From the NCBI RefSeq assembly GCF_017355985.1, contig NZ_JAFIQU010000001.1:372001-436000 (forward strand): 64,000 nt of DNA, in the 5' to 3' direction. Made by a program: the position numbers and the translations under genes. The notes beneath the pieces were generated by a model. That model had not been told where the DNA came from, did no database searches, and saw only the letters and a list, made by a program, of their open reading frames with translations. The first letter of the stretch is position 1; each line of letters begins with the position of its first letter. Shown here in pieces: positions 45,814 through 54,096 of the stretch. Origin of the DNA: Arenibaculum pallidiluteum (GTDB lineage Bacteria; Pseudomonadota; Alphaproteobacteria; Azospirillales; Azospirillaceae).

Positions 45814-46674
45814 ATGCCCGTCATCGTGGAAGCGTTCTTCGACAAGCCGACCTCCACGCTGTCCTACGTCGTCTTCGACGGGGACGGCGGATCGGCGGCG
45901 ATCATCGATCCCGTCCTGGGGTTCGACTATGCCTCGGGACGCACCAGCACGGCCTTCGCCGACGGGATTGCCGCCTTCGTTCGCGCCCGGCGGCTCTCGG
46001 TCGCCTGGATCCTCGAGACCCATGTCCATGCCGACCACCTGAGCGCCGCGGCCTATCTGCGCAAGGAGCTCGGCGGCACTGTCGGCATCGGCCGGCGTGT
46101 GGTCGAGGTGCAGAAGCGCTTCGCCGGCGTCTACGCGATGCCGCCGGAGTTCCGCCAGGACGGCGGCCAGTTCGACCACCTGTTCAGGGACGGCGAGACC
46201 TTCCGCGTCGGATCGGCAGAGGGCCGCGTGATCGCGACCCCAGGCCACACGCCGGATTCCGTCTCCTACTATATCGGCGACGCGGTGTTCGTCGGCGACA
46301 CGCTGTTCATGCCCGACGGAGGGACCGCACGCTGCGATTTTCCCGGCGGCTCGGCACACGAGCTCTACGGCTCGATCCGGCGCCTTTTGGCGCTGCCGCC
46401 GGAGACGCGCATGTTCGTCTGCCACGACTATCAGCCGAACGGCCGCGAGATCGCCTGGCAGACCACCGTCGCAGCGCAGCGGTCCGCCAACATCCACACC
46501 CATGACGGCATATCCGAGGATCAGTTCGTGGCCATGCGGACCGAGCGCGACCGCACGCTGGGCATGCCCGCCCTGATCATCCCCTCGATCCAGGTCAACA
46601 TCGAGGCGGGACAGCTCCCGAAGCCCGACGACAATGGACTTCGGTACCTGAAGCTGCCCCTCGACGGTCTCTGA
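45814..46674 (+). CDS. Persulfide-dioxygenase-like MBL-fold protein (Blh/ETHE1 type)
   Basis: The 286-residue protein has the metallo-beta-lactamase metal motif ETHVHADHLSAAAYLR (H70, H72, D74, H75), TPGHTPDSVSYYIGD, FVGDTLFMPDGGTARCDFP and VCHDYQPNGRE. This set matches the Blh/persulfide dioxygenase branch that handles hydrogen sulfide or persulfides, usually with the BigR repressor. No BigR-like gene is adjacent here. The start 45814 has GAGA upstream and begins the family N-terminus (VIVEAFFDKPTSTLSYVV). Confidence 0.82.
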   Translation: MPVIVEAFFDKPTSTLSYVVFDGDGGSAAIIDPVLGFDYASGRTSTAFADGIAAFVRARRLSVAWILETHVHADHLSAAAYLRKELGGTVGIGRRVVEVQKRFAGVYAMPPEFRQDGGQFDHLFRDGETFRVGSAEGRVIATPGHTPDSVSYYIGDAVFVGDTLFMPDGGTARCDFPGGSAHELYGSIRRLLALPPETRMFVCHDYQPNGREIAWQTTVAAQRSANIHTHDGISEDQFVAMRTERDRTLGMPALIIPSIQVNIEAGQLPKPDDNGLRYLKLPLDGL

Positions 46675-46681
46675 CGGGATC

Positions 46682-47392
46682 TCAGGCCTCGTCCTTGCGC
46701 CCGGCGTCGCGGGCGCCGGCGCCACGGATTCCCGCCTGGACCTCGGGCGCCGGCGGCGTGTTGGTCCCGCCGATCCCGGTTCCCGGCGTTCCACCCGTCG
46801 TTCCGGCCCCGTGGCCCAGGATCTCGCGCCCGCCGGGCACGTCCGTGGTCGAGCCGGAGCCCTGCGCGCCCGTCTGGAGCGAGGGGCCCGCGCCCGAGTC
46901 CGGCAGCGCCGCCTCGCGCGCGAGGCCGGCATCGCCCATGATCCCCACCTCGCGCTGCGAGGTCACGCCCTGCGCCCGCTCGGAGACGCTCGGAGGGATG
47001 TCGCGCCCCCCGGTGTCACCTGCTGTCGCGTCGGAGGGATGGCCCATGGCGCTGCTTCCCATCCCGGTCACGCCGGTGCTGCCGATGCCGTCGGTGCGCC
47101 CCCCTGCAGGCGTCGCCGGCCCGCCCGCGGTCACGTCGGCGGCCGGCCCTTCGCCGCCGGAGCCGCCCAGCGCCGCCTTCGCCCGCCCGATGCCGCCGGC
47201 GCTCTCCGGCCCGCCGCGGCTGTCGCCACCGGACCCGCCGATCCCTGTCGCCGTGCCGGCCGGATTCGCGACGCCTGCCCCCGGATCGCCGGTGATCGCA
47301 TCGCCCGTGGGGATCCCGGCCGCCGCCTCCGGCTTCGCCGGTCCCCGCGCCGTCCCGGGCAGCCCGCGATCCCTGCCTTCCCTCTCGTCCAT
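46682..47392 (-). CDS. Gly-rich, probably disordered protein of unknown function
   Basis: The frame encodes 236 residues dominated by Gly, Ala, Pro, Thr and Asp, without hydrophobic core segments, membrane helices or a signal peptide. It is a low-complexity, likely unfolded protein. Codons end mostly in G or C, as in real genes here, and GGAG lies eight bases upstream of the ATG at 47392. An opposing Pro-rich frame on the plus strand is rejected. It follows epmA on the same strand with 102 bases between. Function is unknown. Confidence 0.55.
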   Translation of the reverse strand: MDEREGRDRGLPGTARGPAKPEAAAGIPTGDAITGDPGAGVANPAGTATGIGGSGGDSRGGPESAGGIGRAKAALGGSGGEGPAADVTAGGPATPAGGRTDGIGSTGVTGMGSSAMGHPSDATAGDTGGRDIPPSVSERAQGVTSQREVGIMGDAGLAREAALPDSGAGPSLQTGAQGSGSTTDVPGGREILGHGAGTTGGTPGTGIGGTNTPPAPEVQAGIRGAGARDAGRKDEA

Positions 47393-47494
47393 GCCGCGCA
47401 CTCCGCTGCTAGCCTGTGAGACCAGCAACAGCGGCATGGGGCCTGCGTTGCCCCGGCCCGCGCCAAGCCCGCGCCAGTATCATGCCGGCGCGCG

Positions 47495-48580
47495 TCAGTC
47501 GCCCCGCCCGCCATGCGTCGGCCGAGCGACCGGCGCCCACAGCACGTCGTCGATGGCATCCTGCCCCGTGCACAGCATCACGAGGCGGTCGAAGCCCAGC
47601 GCGATTCCCGCGCTGTCCGGCATGCCGTGGGACAGCGCGGCCAGGAAGTCCTCGTCGATGGGGAAGCGCTCGCCGTAGAGCCGCTCCTTCAGCGCCATAT
47701 CGGCCTCGAACCGGGCCCGCTGCACCGCGGGATCCGTCAGTTCGCCGAAGGCGTTCGCCAGCTCGATGCCGCAGACATAGAGCTCGAACCGCTCGGCCAG
47801 GCGCGGGTCATCCGCTTTGGGGCGGGACAGCGCGGCCATGCTGACGGGATAGTCGATCAGTACGGTCGGCCGCCCGAAGCCCAGATGCGGCTCGATACGC
47901 TCGAACGCGATGCGGAAGAACAGGTCCTCCCAGCTGTCGCCGTCATGGGGCGCGATTCCGATGCGTGCGGCCTCGCACGCCAGCATGTCGCGATCGGGGG
48001 CGCGCGGATCGGGAGCGGTCGCCAGCAGGTCGATGTCGGCATGGCGCGCGAAGGCCTCGGCCACGCCGAGAATCTCCCAGTCGCCGAAGGGATCGCTCTC
48101 CCCGCCCCGCCCGCGCAGGCGGTCGGCCCCGGCCGCCCGCGTCGCGGCCTGTACGAGTCCGCGGCAGTCTTCGACCAGGTCGCGGTAGGTAGCGCCCGCC
48201 CGGTACCACTCCAGCATCGTGAACTCGGGGCTGTGGGTGTCCGAACGCTCGCCGTTCCGGTACACCGGCGCGAGCTGGTAGAGCCGCTCGACCCCGGCCA
48301 CCAGCAGCTTCTTCATCGCGAACTCGGGCGAGGTGTGCAGATGCAGCGTCTGCACGTCGTCGGGATTCGGTCCCTCAAGCACCGTGGAGAAGGCCTTGAG
48401 ATGCGGCTCCATGCCGGGCGAGACCTGAAGCGCCGGCGTCTCGACCTCGAGGAAGCCGCGCTCGTCGAAATAGGAGCGCACCGCCCTGCGGATCCGCACG
48501 CGGGCCTCGAGCGCACCGCGGCGGCGCGCGAAGACGTCGGGGCGCCACCATGGCGCACGGGACGCGTCGGCTCTGGGCAA
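47495..48580 (-). CDS. epmA: Elongation factor P lysine ligase (EpmA/PoxA)
   Basis: EpmA attaches beta-lysine to EF-P. The protein (361 residues from TTG 48580) is the catalytic core of a class II lysyl-tRNA synthetase without an anticodon domain. It shows WWRPDVFARRRGALEARV, YFDERGFLEVETPALQVSPG, LHTSPEFAMKKLL, FRIAFERIEPHLG and the C-terminal GIALGFDRLVML. A GGGGAG site precedes the TTG; another TTG at 48643 is possible. It is divergent from efp, its substrate. EpmB is not in the window. Confidence 0.92.
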   Translation of the reverse strand: MPRADASRAPWWRPDVFARRRGALEARVRIRRAVRSYFDERGFLEVETPALQVSPGMEPHLKAFSTVLEGPNPDDVQTLHLHTSPEFAMKKLLVAGVERLYQLAPVYRNGERSDTHSPEFTMLEWYRAGATYRDLVEDCRGLVQAATRAAGADRLRGRGGESDPFGDWEILGVAEAFARHADIDLLATAPDPRAPDRDMLACEAARIGIAPHDGDSWEDLFFRIAFERIEPHLGFGRPTVLIDYPVSMAALSRPKADDPRLAERFELYVCGIELANAFGELTDPAVQRARFEADMALKERLYGERFPIDEDFLAALSHGMPDSAGIALGFDRLVMLCTGQDAIDDVLWAPVARPTHGGRGD

Positions 48581-48737
48581 CGGCTGAACTCCCCGCCTGT
48601 TCTTGGGCAATCGGGCCGCGGATCCGACCGCGGGCGCCGGCAAAGGACGTCGGGCAGACCGCGAGTTGAACGGCTGCGGTCAACCTGATACGGTCCGCGC
48701 CTCGATTCCAGAGCCAAGACAAGATCGGTAGACGGCC

Positions 48738-49304
48738 ATGAAGGTCAACGCCAACCAGATGCGCCCCGGCCACGTGCTCGAGCACAACGGCAAGCTTTGG
48801 GTGATCACCAAGACCCAGATCGTCCAGCCCGGCAAGGGCGGCGCCTTCATCCAGCTCGAGATGAAGGACGCTCGCACGGGCAACAAGAACATCGAACGCT
48901 TCCGCACCCAGGAGACGGTCGAGCGCGCGCGCCTGGACGAGCACGAGATGCAGTTCCTGTTCTCCGAGGGCGACAACTTCACCTTCATGGACAACGAGAG
49001 CTTCGAGCAGATCGTGATCCCGCGGGACGTGATCGGCGATCCCGCCGTCTTCCTGCAGGAGGGCATGAAGGTCACGGTGCAGAGCCACGAGGGCTCGCCC
49101 CTCGGCGTCGAGCTGCCGCAGACCGTGACGCTCCAGATCGTCGAGGCCGACCCGGTGGTGAAGGGTCAGACGGCCTCCTCCTCGTACAAGCCCGCCAAGC
49201 TCGAGAACGGCGAGCGCGTGATGGTGCCGCCGCACATCGAGTCCGGCACCCGGATCGTGGTCGACACCTCGACCGGCGAGTACCTGGAGCGGGCCAAGGA
49301 CTGA
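48738..49304 (+). CDS. efp: Translation elongation factor P
   Basis: EF-P relieves ribosome stalling at polyproline. The 188-residue protein has three beta-barrel domains. K33 in the loop KPGKGGAF-like IVQPGKGGAF is the residue modified by EpmA, encoded next door. HIESGTRIVVDTSTGEYLER is the conserved end. The gene context (epmA divergent, suhB downstream by seven bases) agrees. It is relevant to the many proline-rich proteins in this window, such as TolA. Confidence 0.96.
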   Translation: MKVNANQMRPGHVLEHNGKLWVITKTQIVQPGKGGAFIQLEMKDARTGNKNIERFRTQETVERARLDEHEMQFLFSEGDNFTFMDNESFEQIVIPRDVIGDPAVFLQEGMKVTVQSHEGSPLGVELPQTVTLQIVEADPVVKGQTASSSYKPAKLENGERVMVPPHIESGTRIVVDTSTGEYLERAKD

Positions 49305-49311
49305 CATCGGA

Positions 49312-50145
49312 ATGGCGACGCGATCAGCGCTGATCAACGTGATGGCCAAGGCCGCCGACAAGGCGGCCCGCGGCCTCGTGCGCGACTTCGGCGAGGTCGA
49401 GCAGCTCCAGGTCTCGCGCAAGGGGCCGGCCGATTTCGTCTCGGCCGCCGACCGCAAGGCGGAGGATATCCTGCGGGCCGAGCTTCAGCGCGCGCGGCCC
49501 GACTTCGGCTTTCTCATGGAGGAGTCCGGCGAGACGCAGGGCCGTGACGGGCATCGCTGGATCGTCGACCCCCTCGACGGCACCACGAACTTCCTGCACG
49601 GCCTGCCGCACTGGTCGATCTCCATCGCCGCCGAGAAGGACGGCGAGGTGCTCGCCGGCGTCGTCTACGACCCGATCCGGGACGAGCTGTTCTGGGCGGA
49701 GAAGGGCGGCGGCGCCTTCGTGAACCACACCCGCCTGCGCGTCTCCGGGCGCCGGAAGCTCGAGGACGCGGTGATCGCGACCGGGACCCCCTTCAAGGGC
49801 AGGGGTGATTCGCCGGCCTTCCTGGCGCAGCTCGGGGCGATCATGCCCGAGGTCGCCGGCATCCGCCGATTCGGCTCGGCGGCGCTGGACCTCGCCTATG
49901 TGGCGGCCGGCCGGTACGACGGGTTCTGGGAGACGGGGCTTGCGCCCTGGGACATGGCCGCCGGCATGCTGATCGTGTCCGAGGCCGGGGGATTCGTGAC
50001 CGAGATCAACGGCGCCCGCGACCCGCTGGGCACGGGCAGCGTCCTGGCCGCCAACGACCAGATGCACCTGCAGTTGCTCCGCCTGCTGAAGAGCGCGGCA
50101 AAACCCCGGGTTGCGCCCCGGCCGCAGGCCCCCTCGGCCGGCTGA
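49312..50145 (+). CDS. suhB: Inositol monophosphatase-family phosphatase
   Basis: This is a 277-residue Mg-dependent phosphatase. The metal ligands are E-E in FLMEESGE, the motif IVDPLDGTTNFLHGLPH, and WDMAAGMLIVSEAGG near the C-terminus. SuhB-type enzymes dephosphorylate myo-inositol phosphate and in E. coli also assist rRNA transcription. It begins seven bases after the efp stop, so it is co-transcribed with efp. The stop overlaps an upstream possible start of the next gene. Confidence 0.92.
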   Translation: MATRSALINVMAKAADKAARGLVRDFGEVEQLQVSRKGPADFVSAADRKAEDILRAELQRARPDFGFLMEESGETQGRDGHRWIVDPLDGTTNFLHGLPHWSISIAAEKDGEVLAGVVYDPIRDELFWAEKGGGAFVNHTRLRVSGRRKLEDAVIATGTPFKGRGDSPAFLAQLGAIMPEVAGIRRFGSAALDLAYVAAGRYDGFWETGLAPWDMAAGMLIVSEAGGFVTEINGARDPLGTGSVLAANDQMHLQLLRLLKSAAKPRVAPRPQAPSAG

Positions 50146-50270
50146 TGAAGGCACCCCGTCCGGGCGGCGAAGGCTCCGCCCGTACGGGTTGTTCCCGGAG
50201 TGCCGCTTCCGATATGGTGGGTCCGGCCCAGCGCCGGGCCGCGACCTTTGCCGGAGGCACGGCCGACACC

Positions 50271-51113
50271 ATGCGGCGCCGCATCGAACGAGACCGCCAC
50301 ACGCGCCGCGACCGATCGGCTGCGGCGATGCTTGCCCTGACGGTCCTTATTTGCGCGGGGATGCTATCGTCCCCTGCCGCCGCCCAGGACGCGGCCGCGC
50401 AGCAGAGCTCCCCCTCGGCGGAGCCAGTTCCCCTGCCTTCCCGCAAGCCCGCCGCGCCCGCCGCACCGGGCAGCCAGCCGCCGCAGGCGCTGCCGGTCCC
50501 CGAGCGTACCCCACTTCCCTCGCCGGCCGTTCCGGCTCCGCGGGCCGTGCGGCCCGCGCCGCCGCTGGATGCCGGCCGCGCACCCGCGCAGCCCGACCTT
50601 GCGATCCCGATCCCGCCGCCGGGCGCCCTCGATCCTTCGGCACGACCCGGCGGGGCGGTCCCCGCACCGCCCGGGACAGGCCATACGGCGATGCCCGCGC
50701 CTCCGCCCACCGTCGGCGGCGTGCCCCCCCTGCCCTCCGCCGCGCGGCCGACCGCCGCCCCGCCGCCCGACCGCGGGCCCGGCCGTCCCGTCGCGATCCC
50801 GCCGGGGCGCGAGTTCCGCCTGCTCTTCCAGGGCGGGTCAGAAGCGCTGGAGCCGGCGGACCACGAACTCCTGACGGGTCTGGCCGCGCGCCTCGCGGCG
50901 GAACCAGATGCCCGCCTGCGGCTCACCGCCTATGCCGGCGCCGCCCGGCCCGAGGACCGTGACGCGCGGCGGCTCTCGCTGTCCCGGGCCGTCGCGGTGC
51001 GTGACTATCTGATGAGCCAGGGCATCCGCGGAACGCGCATCGACGTGCGCGCCATGGGCGCCCGCACAGAGGGCGGCCCTCCCGACCGCGTCGATCTCGT
51101 AGTGGTGAACTGA
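50271..51113 (+). CDS. Secreted Pro-rich protein with OmpA-like domain
   Basis: From ATG 50271 the product has 280 residues: an Arg-rich start and signal peptide (AAAMLALTVLICAGM to SPAAAQD), a linker of about 120 residues rich in Pro and Ala, and a C-terminal OmpA-like peptidoglycan-binding domain. That domain starts EFRLLFQGGSEALEPADHEL and contains RLRLTAYAGAARPEDRDARR and LSLSRAVAVRDYLMSQGI. The domain lacks the usual GHTD triad (YAGAAR instead). An in-frame start at 50145 is possible. It overlaps the MotA-like gene by one base. Confidence 0.75.
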   Translation: MRRRIERDRHTRRDRSAAAMLALTVLICAGMLSSPAAAQDAAAQQSSPSAEPVPLPSRKPAAPAAPGSQPPQALPVPERTPLPSPAVPAPRAVRPAPPLDAGRAPAQPDLAIPIPPPGALDPSARPGGAVPAPPGTGHTAMPAPPPTVGGVPPLPSAARPTAAPPPDRGPGRPVAIPPGREFRLLFQGGSEALEPADHELLTGLAARLAAEPDARLRLTAYAGAARPEDRDARRLSLSRAVAVRDYLMSQGIRGTRIDVRAMGARTEGGPPDRVDLVVVN

Positions 51114-52327
51114 TGACGCTCTCCACCCGGACCCAGGCCACCCTTCACCGGACGGATGCCGTGCCCGCGGCGCCCATGCCGGATCCCCGCCGGTATCTCG
51201 CCCGCATGGGACTGTTCCTGCTGATCGTGATCGGCATCGCCGGGGCGCTCTTCCCGACGATCTCCACGGCCTTCATGGTCAATCCCGGGCTGAACGGCGT
51301 GATCCTGGCCGTGCTGCTGCTCGGCATCGTCTACACCTTCCGCCTGGTTCTGATCCTGCGGCCCGAGGTCGACTGGATCGAGCGCGTGCGCGAGGGCGGT
51401 CCGGCCGCAGGAAGGGCAGCCCCCGAGCCGGCGCTGCTGGCGCCGCTGGCCCGGATGCTGGGAGACCGCCATGCACGGCTGTCGATCTCTGCGATCTCGA
51501 TGCGCTCGGTCCTGGACGGCATCAGCGCCCGGCTGGACGAGGGACGCGAGCTGTCGCGCTATCTGACCGGTCTTCTCATCTTCCTGGGACTGCTCGGCAC
51601 CTTCTGGGGCCTGATCAACACCATCGGCTCGGTCGCGAGCGTGATCGGCGGGCTGAACCTCCAGGGCACCGGCGACATGGGCGAGATGTTCGGCCAGCTC
51701 CAGCAGGGGCTGTCGGCACCGCTCGCCGGCATGGGGACGGCCTTCAGCGCATCGCTCTTCGGCCTCGCAGGGTCGCTGGTGGTCGGCTTCCTCGATCTCC
51801 AGGCTGGCCTCGCCATGAGCCGGTTCTACACCGCGCTCGAGGACTGGCTTGCCGGGCAGGCCCGGCTGTCCAGCGGCATCGTGGGCACCGAAGGCGAGGC
51901 GCCGGTGCCGGCCTATCTTCAGGCGCTTCTGGAGCAGACCGCCGACAATCTCGACATCCTGCAGCGCACCGTGGCGCAGAGCGAGGAAGGACGCCGCCAC
52001 AGCAACGCAAACCTGATGGCCCTGACCGAAAAGCTCTCGGCCCTGACCGACCAGATGCGCACGGAGCAGACGCTGATGCTCCGGCTGGCCGAGAGCCAGG
52101 TGGAGCTGCGCCCGCTTCTGCAGCGGCTGTCGGACGTGCTGGGCGCCGGCCACAGCTTCGGCATGGACGAGGCGACGCGCCAGCACATCCGAAACCTGGA
52201 CGTCTACGCGTCCCGCATCCTGGAGGAGGCGACGGCCGGCCGCGCCCAGGCGACGCACGAGATCCGCAGCGAGATCAAGCTGCTGGCCCGCACCATCGCG
52301 GCCCTGGCCGAGGAGCCGCCGCGATGA
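51113..52327 (+). CDS. MotA/TolQ/ExbB-like proton channel protein
   Basis: The 404-residue protein has four predicted membrane segments (about 28-46, 57-80, 145-170 and 205-228). The family core reads LTGLLIFLGLLGTFWGLIN and APLAGMGTAFSASLFGLAGS. A long helical cytoplasmic tail (residues 265-400) follows, unlike TolQ or ExbB. It should form a pentameric ion channel around the MotB-like partner encoded next. It starts in a TGATG overlap with the OmpA-like gene and ends 20 bases before the MotB-like gene. Confidence 0.82.
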   Translation: MTLSTRTQATLHRTDAVPAAPMPDPRRYLARMGLFLLIVIGIAGALFPTISTAFMVNPGLNGVILAVLLLGIVYTFRLVLILRPEVDWIERVREGGPAAGRAAPEPALLAPLARMLGDRHARLSISAISMRSVLDGISARLDEGRELSRYLTGLLIFLGLLGTFWGLINTIGSVASVIGGLNLQGTGDMGEMFGQLQQGLSAPLAGMGTAFSASLFGLAGSLVVGFLDLQAGLAMSRFYTALEDWLAGQARLSSGIVGTEGEAPVPAYLQALLEQTADNLDILQRTVAQSEEGRRHSNANLMALTEKLSALTDQMRTEQTLMLRLAESQVELRPLLQRLSDVLGAGHSFGMDEATRQHIRNLDVYASRILEEATAGRAQATHEIRSEIKLLARTIAALAEEPPR

Positions 52328-52347
52328 CGGCCGGGGAGGACTGAGCG

Positions 52348-53796
52348 ATGGCTGGCAGCATCGGAAGGCGCGGCGTCGCGCGGGCCGACGCCTGGCCGGT
52401 CTGGGTCGACGCCCTGTCGAACCTGCTGATCGTCGTCATCTTCGTGCTGATGGTCTTCGTGGTGGCCCAGGCCTACCTGTCGACGAGCCTGAACGGCCGC
52501 GACCAGGCACTGACGCGCCTGAACCGGCAGCTCGCCGAGCTCGGCGAGCTGCTGGCCATGGAGCGCGAGGCCAATGCGGACCTGCGCACGAATATCGGGC
52601 AGCTCTCGGTCGAGCTGCAGTCCTCGACGCTGGAGCGCGACCGGCTGGTCACCAGCCTCGCCGAGGCGCGGGCACAGCGCGATACGCTGGAGGCGCGCCT
52701 CGGCGCGCTCACCGGGCGCGCCGACCGCAACGCGGGCGACCTGGCCCAGGTGTCCCAGCAGCTCGAGGACGCCTACAGGGTGATCGAGGCGGACCGCGGC
52801 AAGATCGAGATGCAGCTCCGCCAGATCGCGGGGCTCGAAGCCGACATCCGCCAGCTCCGCGAGGTGCGCCAGCAGCTCGAGGGCCAAGTGGCGGCACTGA
52901 CGACACTGGCGGATCAGAACCGCACGGCGCGCGAACAGGCCGAGCAGGCGCAGGCCCGGACGGGCGAGGACCTGCGCCTCACGCGCGAGGACCGCGACCG
53001 CCTCCTTGCCGAGCTCGGGGCGCTTCGGGACCGCAGCAGGAGCCTGGAGGCCCAGGTCGCGAGCGAGGCCGAGCGCACCATGCTGGCCCAGCGCGAGGTG
53101 GAGACGCGCGAGACGCGCATCGGCGCGCTGGAGGACGAGCTCGGCGCATCGCGGACGGCGAACGAGCAGGCGCGCCAGCAGGTCGACCTGCTGAACCGCC
53201 AGATCGCCGAGCTGCGCAACCAGCTCGCGGCGATCAACGCGGTCCTGGGCGCTTCGGAGGCCCGGACCCGCGACCAGCAGACGCAGATCGCCGATCTCGG
53301 CCGCCGCCTGAACGTGGCGCTCGCCAGCAAGGTCGAGGAGCTGAACCGCTACCGCTCGGAGTTCTTTGGCCGCCTGCGCGAGGCACTGGGCGCCCGTCCG
53401 GACATCCGCATCGTCGGCGACCGCTTCGTCTTCCAGTCGGAGGTGCTGTTCAACAGCGGCTCGGCTATGCTGGAGGACCGCGGCCGCGACGAGCTCGCGA
53501 AGCTGGCCCAGACTCTGCTGGAGATCGCCGGGACCATCCCGCCGGACGTGAACTGGGTGCTGCGCGTCGACGGCCACACGGATCTGAGGCCCATCAACAC
53601 CCCGCAGTTCCCGTCGAACTGGGAGCTGTCGACCGCGCGCGCCATCGCCGTCGTGAACGCCCTGCGCGAGCAGGGGATCCCGCCGGAGCGGCTGGCGGCG
53701 GCGGGCTTCGCGGAGTTCCAGCCGCTGGAGGCCGGCAACACCGAGACGGCCTTCGCGCGCAACCGCCGGATCGAGATCAAGTTCGACCAGCGCTGA
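52348..53796 (+). CDS. MotB/OmpA-like peptidoglycan-binding coiled-coil protein
   Basis: The 482-residue protein has one N-terminal membrane helix (about 21-42) starting at WVDALSNLLIVVIFVLMVFV; D21 is placed like the ion-binding Asp of MotB. A coiled coil of about 270 residues follows (60-335), then a C-terminal OmpA domain with VFQSEVLFNSGSAML, VDGHTDLRPI and the conserved NWELSTARAIAVVNAL plus RNRRIEIKF. The coiled coil is far longer than in MotB and could span the periplasm. GGGGAGGA precedes the ATG. It is the partner of the preceding channel gene. Confidence 0.85.
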   Translation: MAGSIGRRGVARADAWPVWVDALSNLLIVVIFVLMVFVVAQAYLSTSLNGRDQALTRLNRQLAELGELLAMEREANADLRTNIGQLSVELQSSTLERDRLVTSLAEARAQRDTLEARLGALTGRADRNAGDLAQVSQQLEDAYRVIEADRGKIEMQLRQIAGLEADIRQLREVRQQLEGQVAALTTLADQNRTAREQAEQAQARTGEDLRLTREDRDRLLAELGALRDRSRSLEAQVASEAERTMLAQREVETRETRIGALEDELGASRTANEQARQQVDLLNRQIAELRNQLAAINAVLGASEARTRDQQTQIADLGRRLNVALASKVEELNRYRSEFFGRLREALGARPDIRIVGDRFVFQSEVLFNSGSAMLEDRGRDELAKLAQTLLEIAGTIPPDVNWVLRVDGHTDLRPINTPQFPSNWELSTARAIAVVNALREQGIPPERLAAAGFAEFQPLEAGNTETAFARNRRIEIKFDQR

Positions 53797-53811
53797 AGCC
53801 AGCGCCCGGGT

Positions 53812-54042
53812 TCAGACCAGCAGGTCGAGATAGGTGCCACGCCGATAGCCGCGCGGCAAGGTCAGCACGCCGTCGATCAGCAGGCTTGCGATCTGGCGCA
53901 GCGACGGGATCCGCTGGCCGCGCGGCGCAGGACCGCCCGCCAGGGGCTCGGCCGCGCCGCCGGGCGCGGCGGGCCGCCCGCGGCCGATGTCGGGGCGGAC
54001 AGGCGTATTGCCGGAACGTCCGATGCGGGTGCCGTTGTCCAC
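53812..54042 (-). CDS. Small protein of unknown function
   Basis: This is a 76-residue frame with genome-typical codon use. The N-terminal half is Gly/Pro/Arg-rich and probably disordered. The C-terminal half (RIPSLRQIASLLIDGVLTLP then RGYRRGTYLDLLV) looks like a short amphipathic helix with a conserved-looking basic end. It lies 54 bases downstream of the ABC transporter gene on the same strand and converges on the MotB-like gene. It has no signal peptide. I do not know its function. Confidence 0.5.
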   Translation of the reverse strand: MDNGTRIGRSGNTPVRPDIGRGRPAAPGGAAEPLAGGPAPRGQRIPSLRQIASLLIDGVLTLPRGYRRGTYLDLLV

Positions 54043-54096
54043 GATTGCGCGTCCTCGTTCCTGGGTCGGCGTTGGATGCCGGCGCCAAGCGCGCGG

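Noticed and set aside
46695-47678. A Pro-rich plus-strand frame opposite the Gly-rich gene
   Set aside because: The minus-strand frame has a ribosome site and genome-like codon endings. The plus frame runs into epmA antisense and looks like its shadow.
50271-53796. A Zorya-type defence system (ZorA/ZorB are MotA/MotB-like)
   Set aside because: No ZorC, ZorD or ZorE-like nuclease or helicase genes follow; the next genes are an ABC exporter and rpmE. The set looks like a housekeeping envelope complex.
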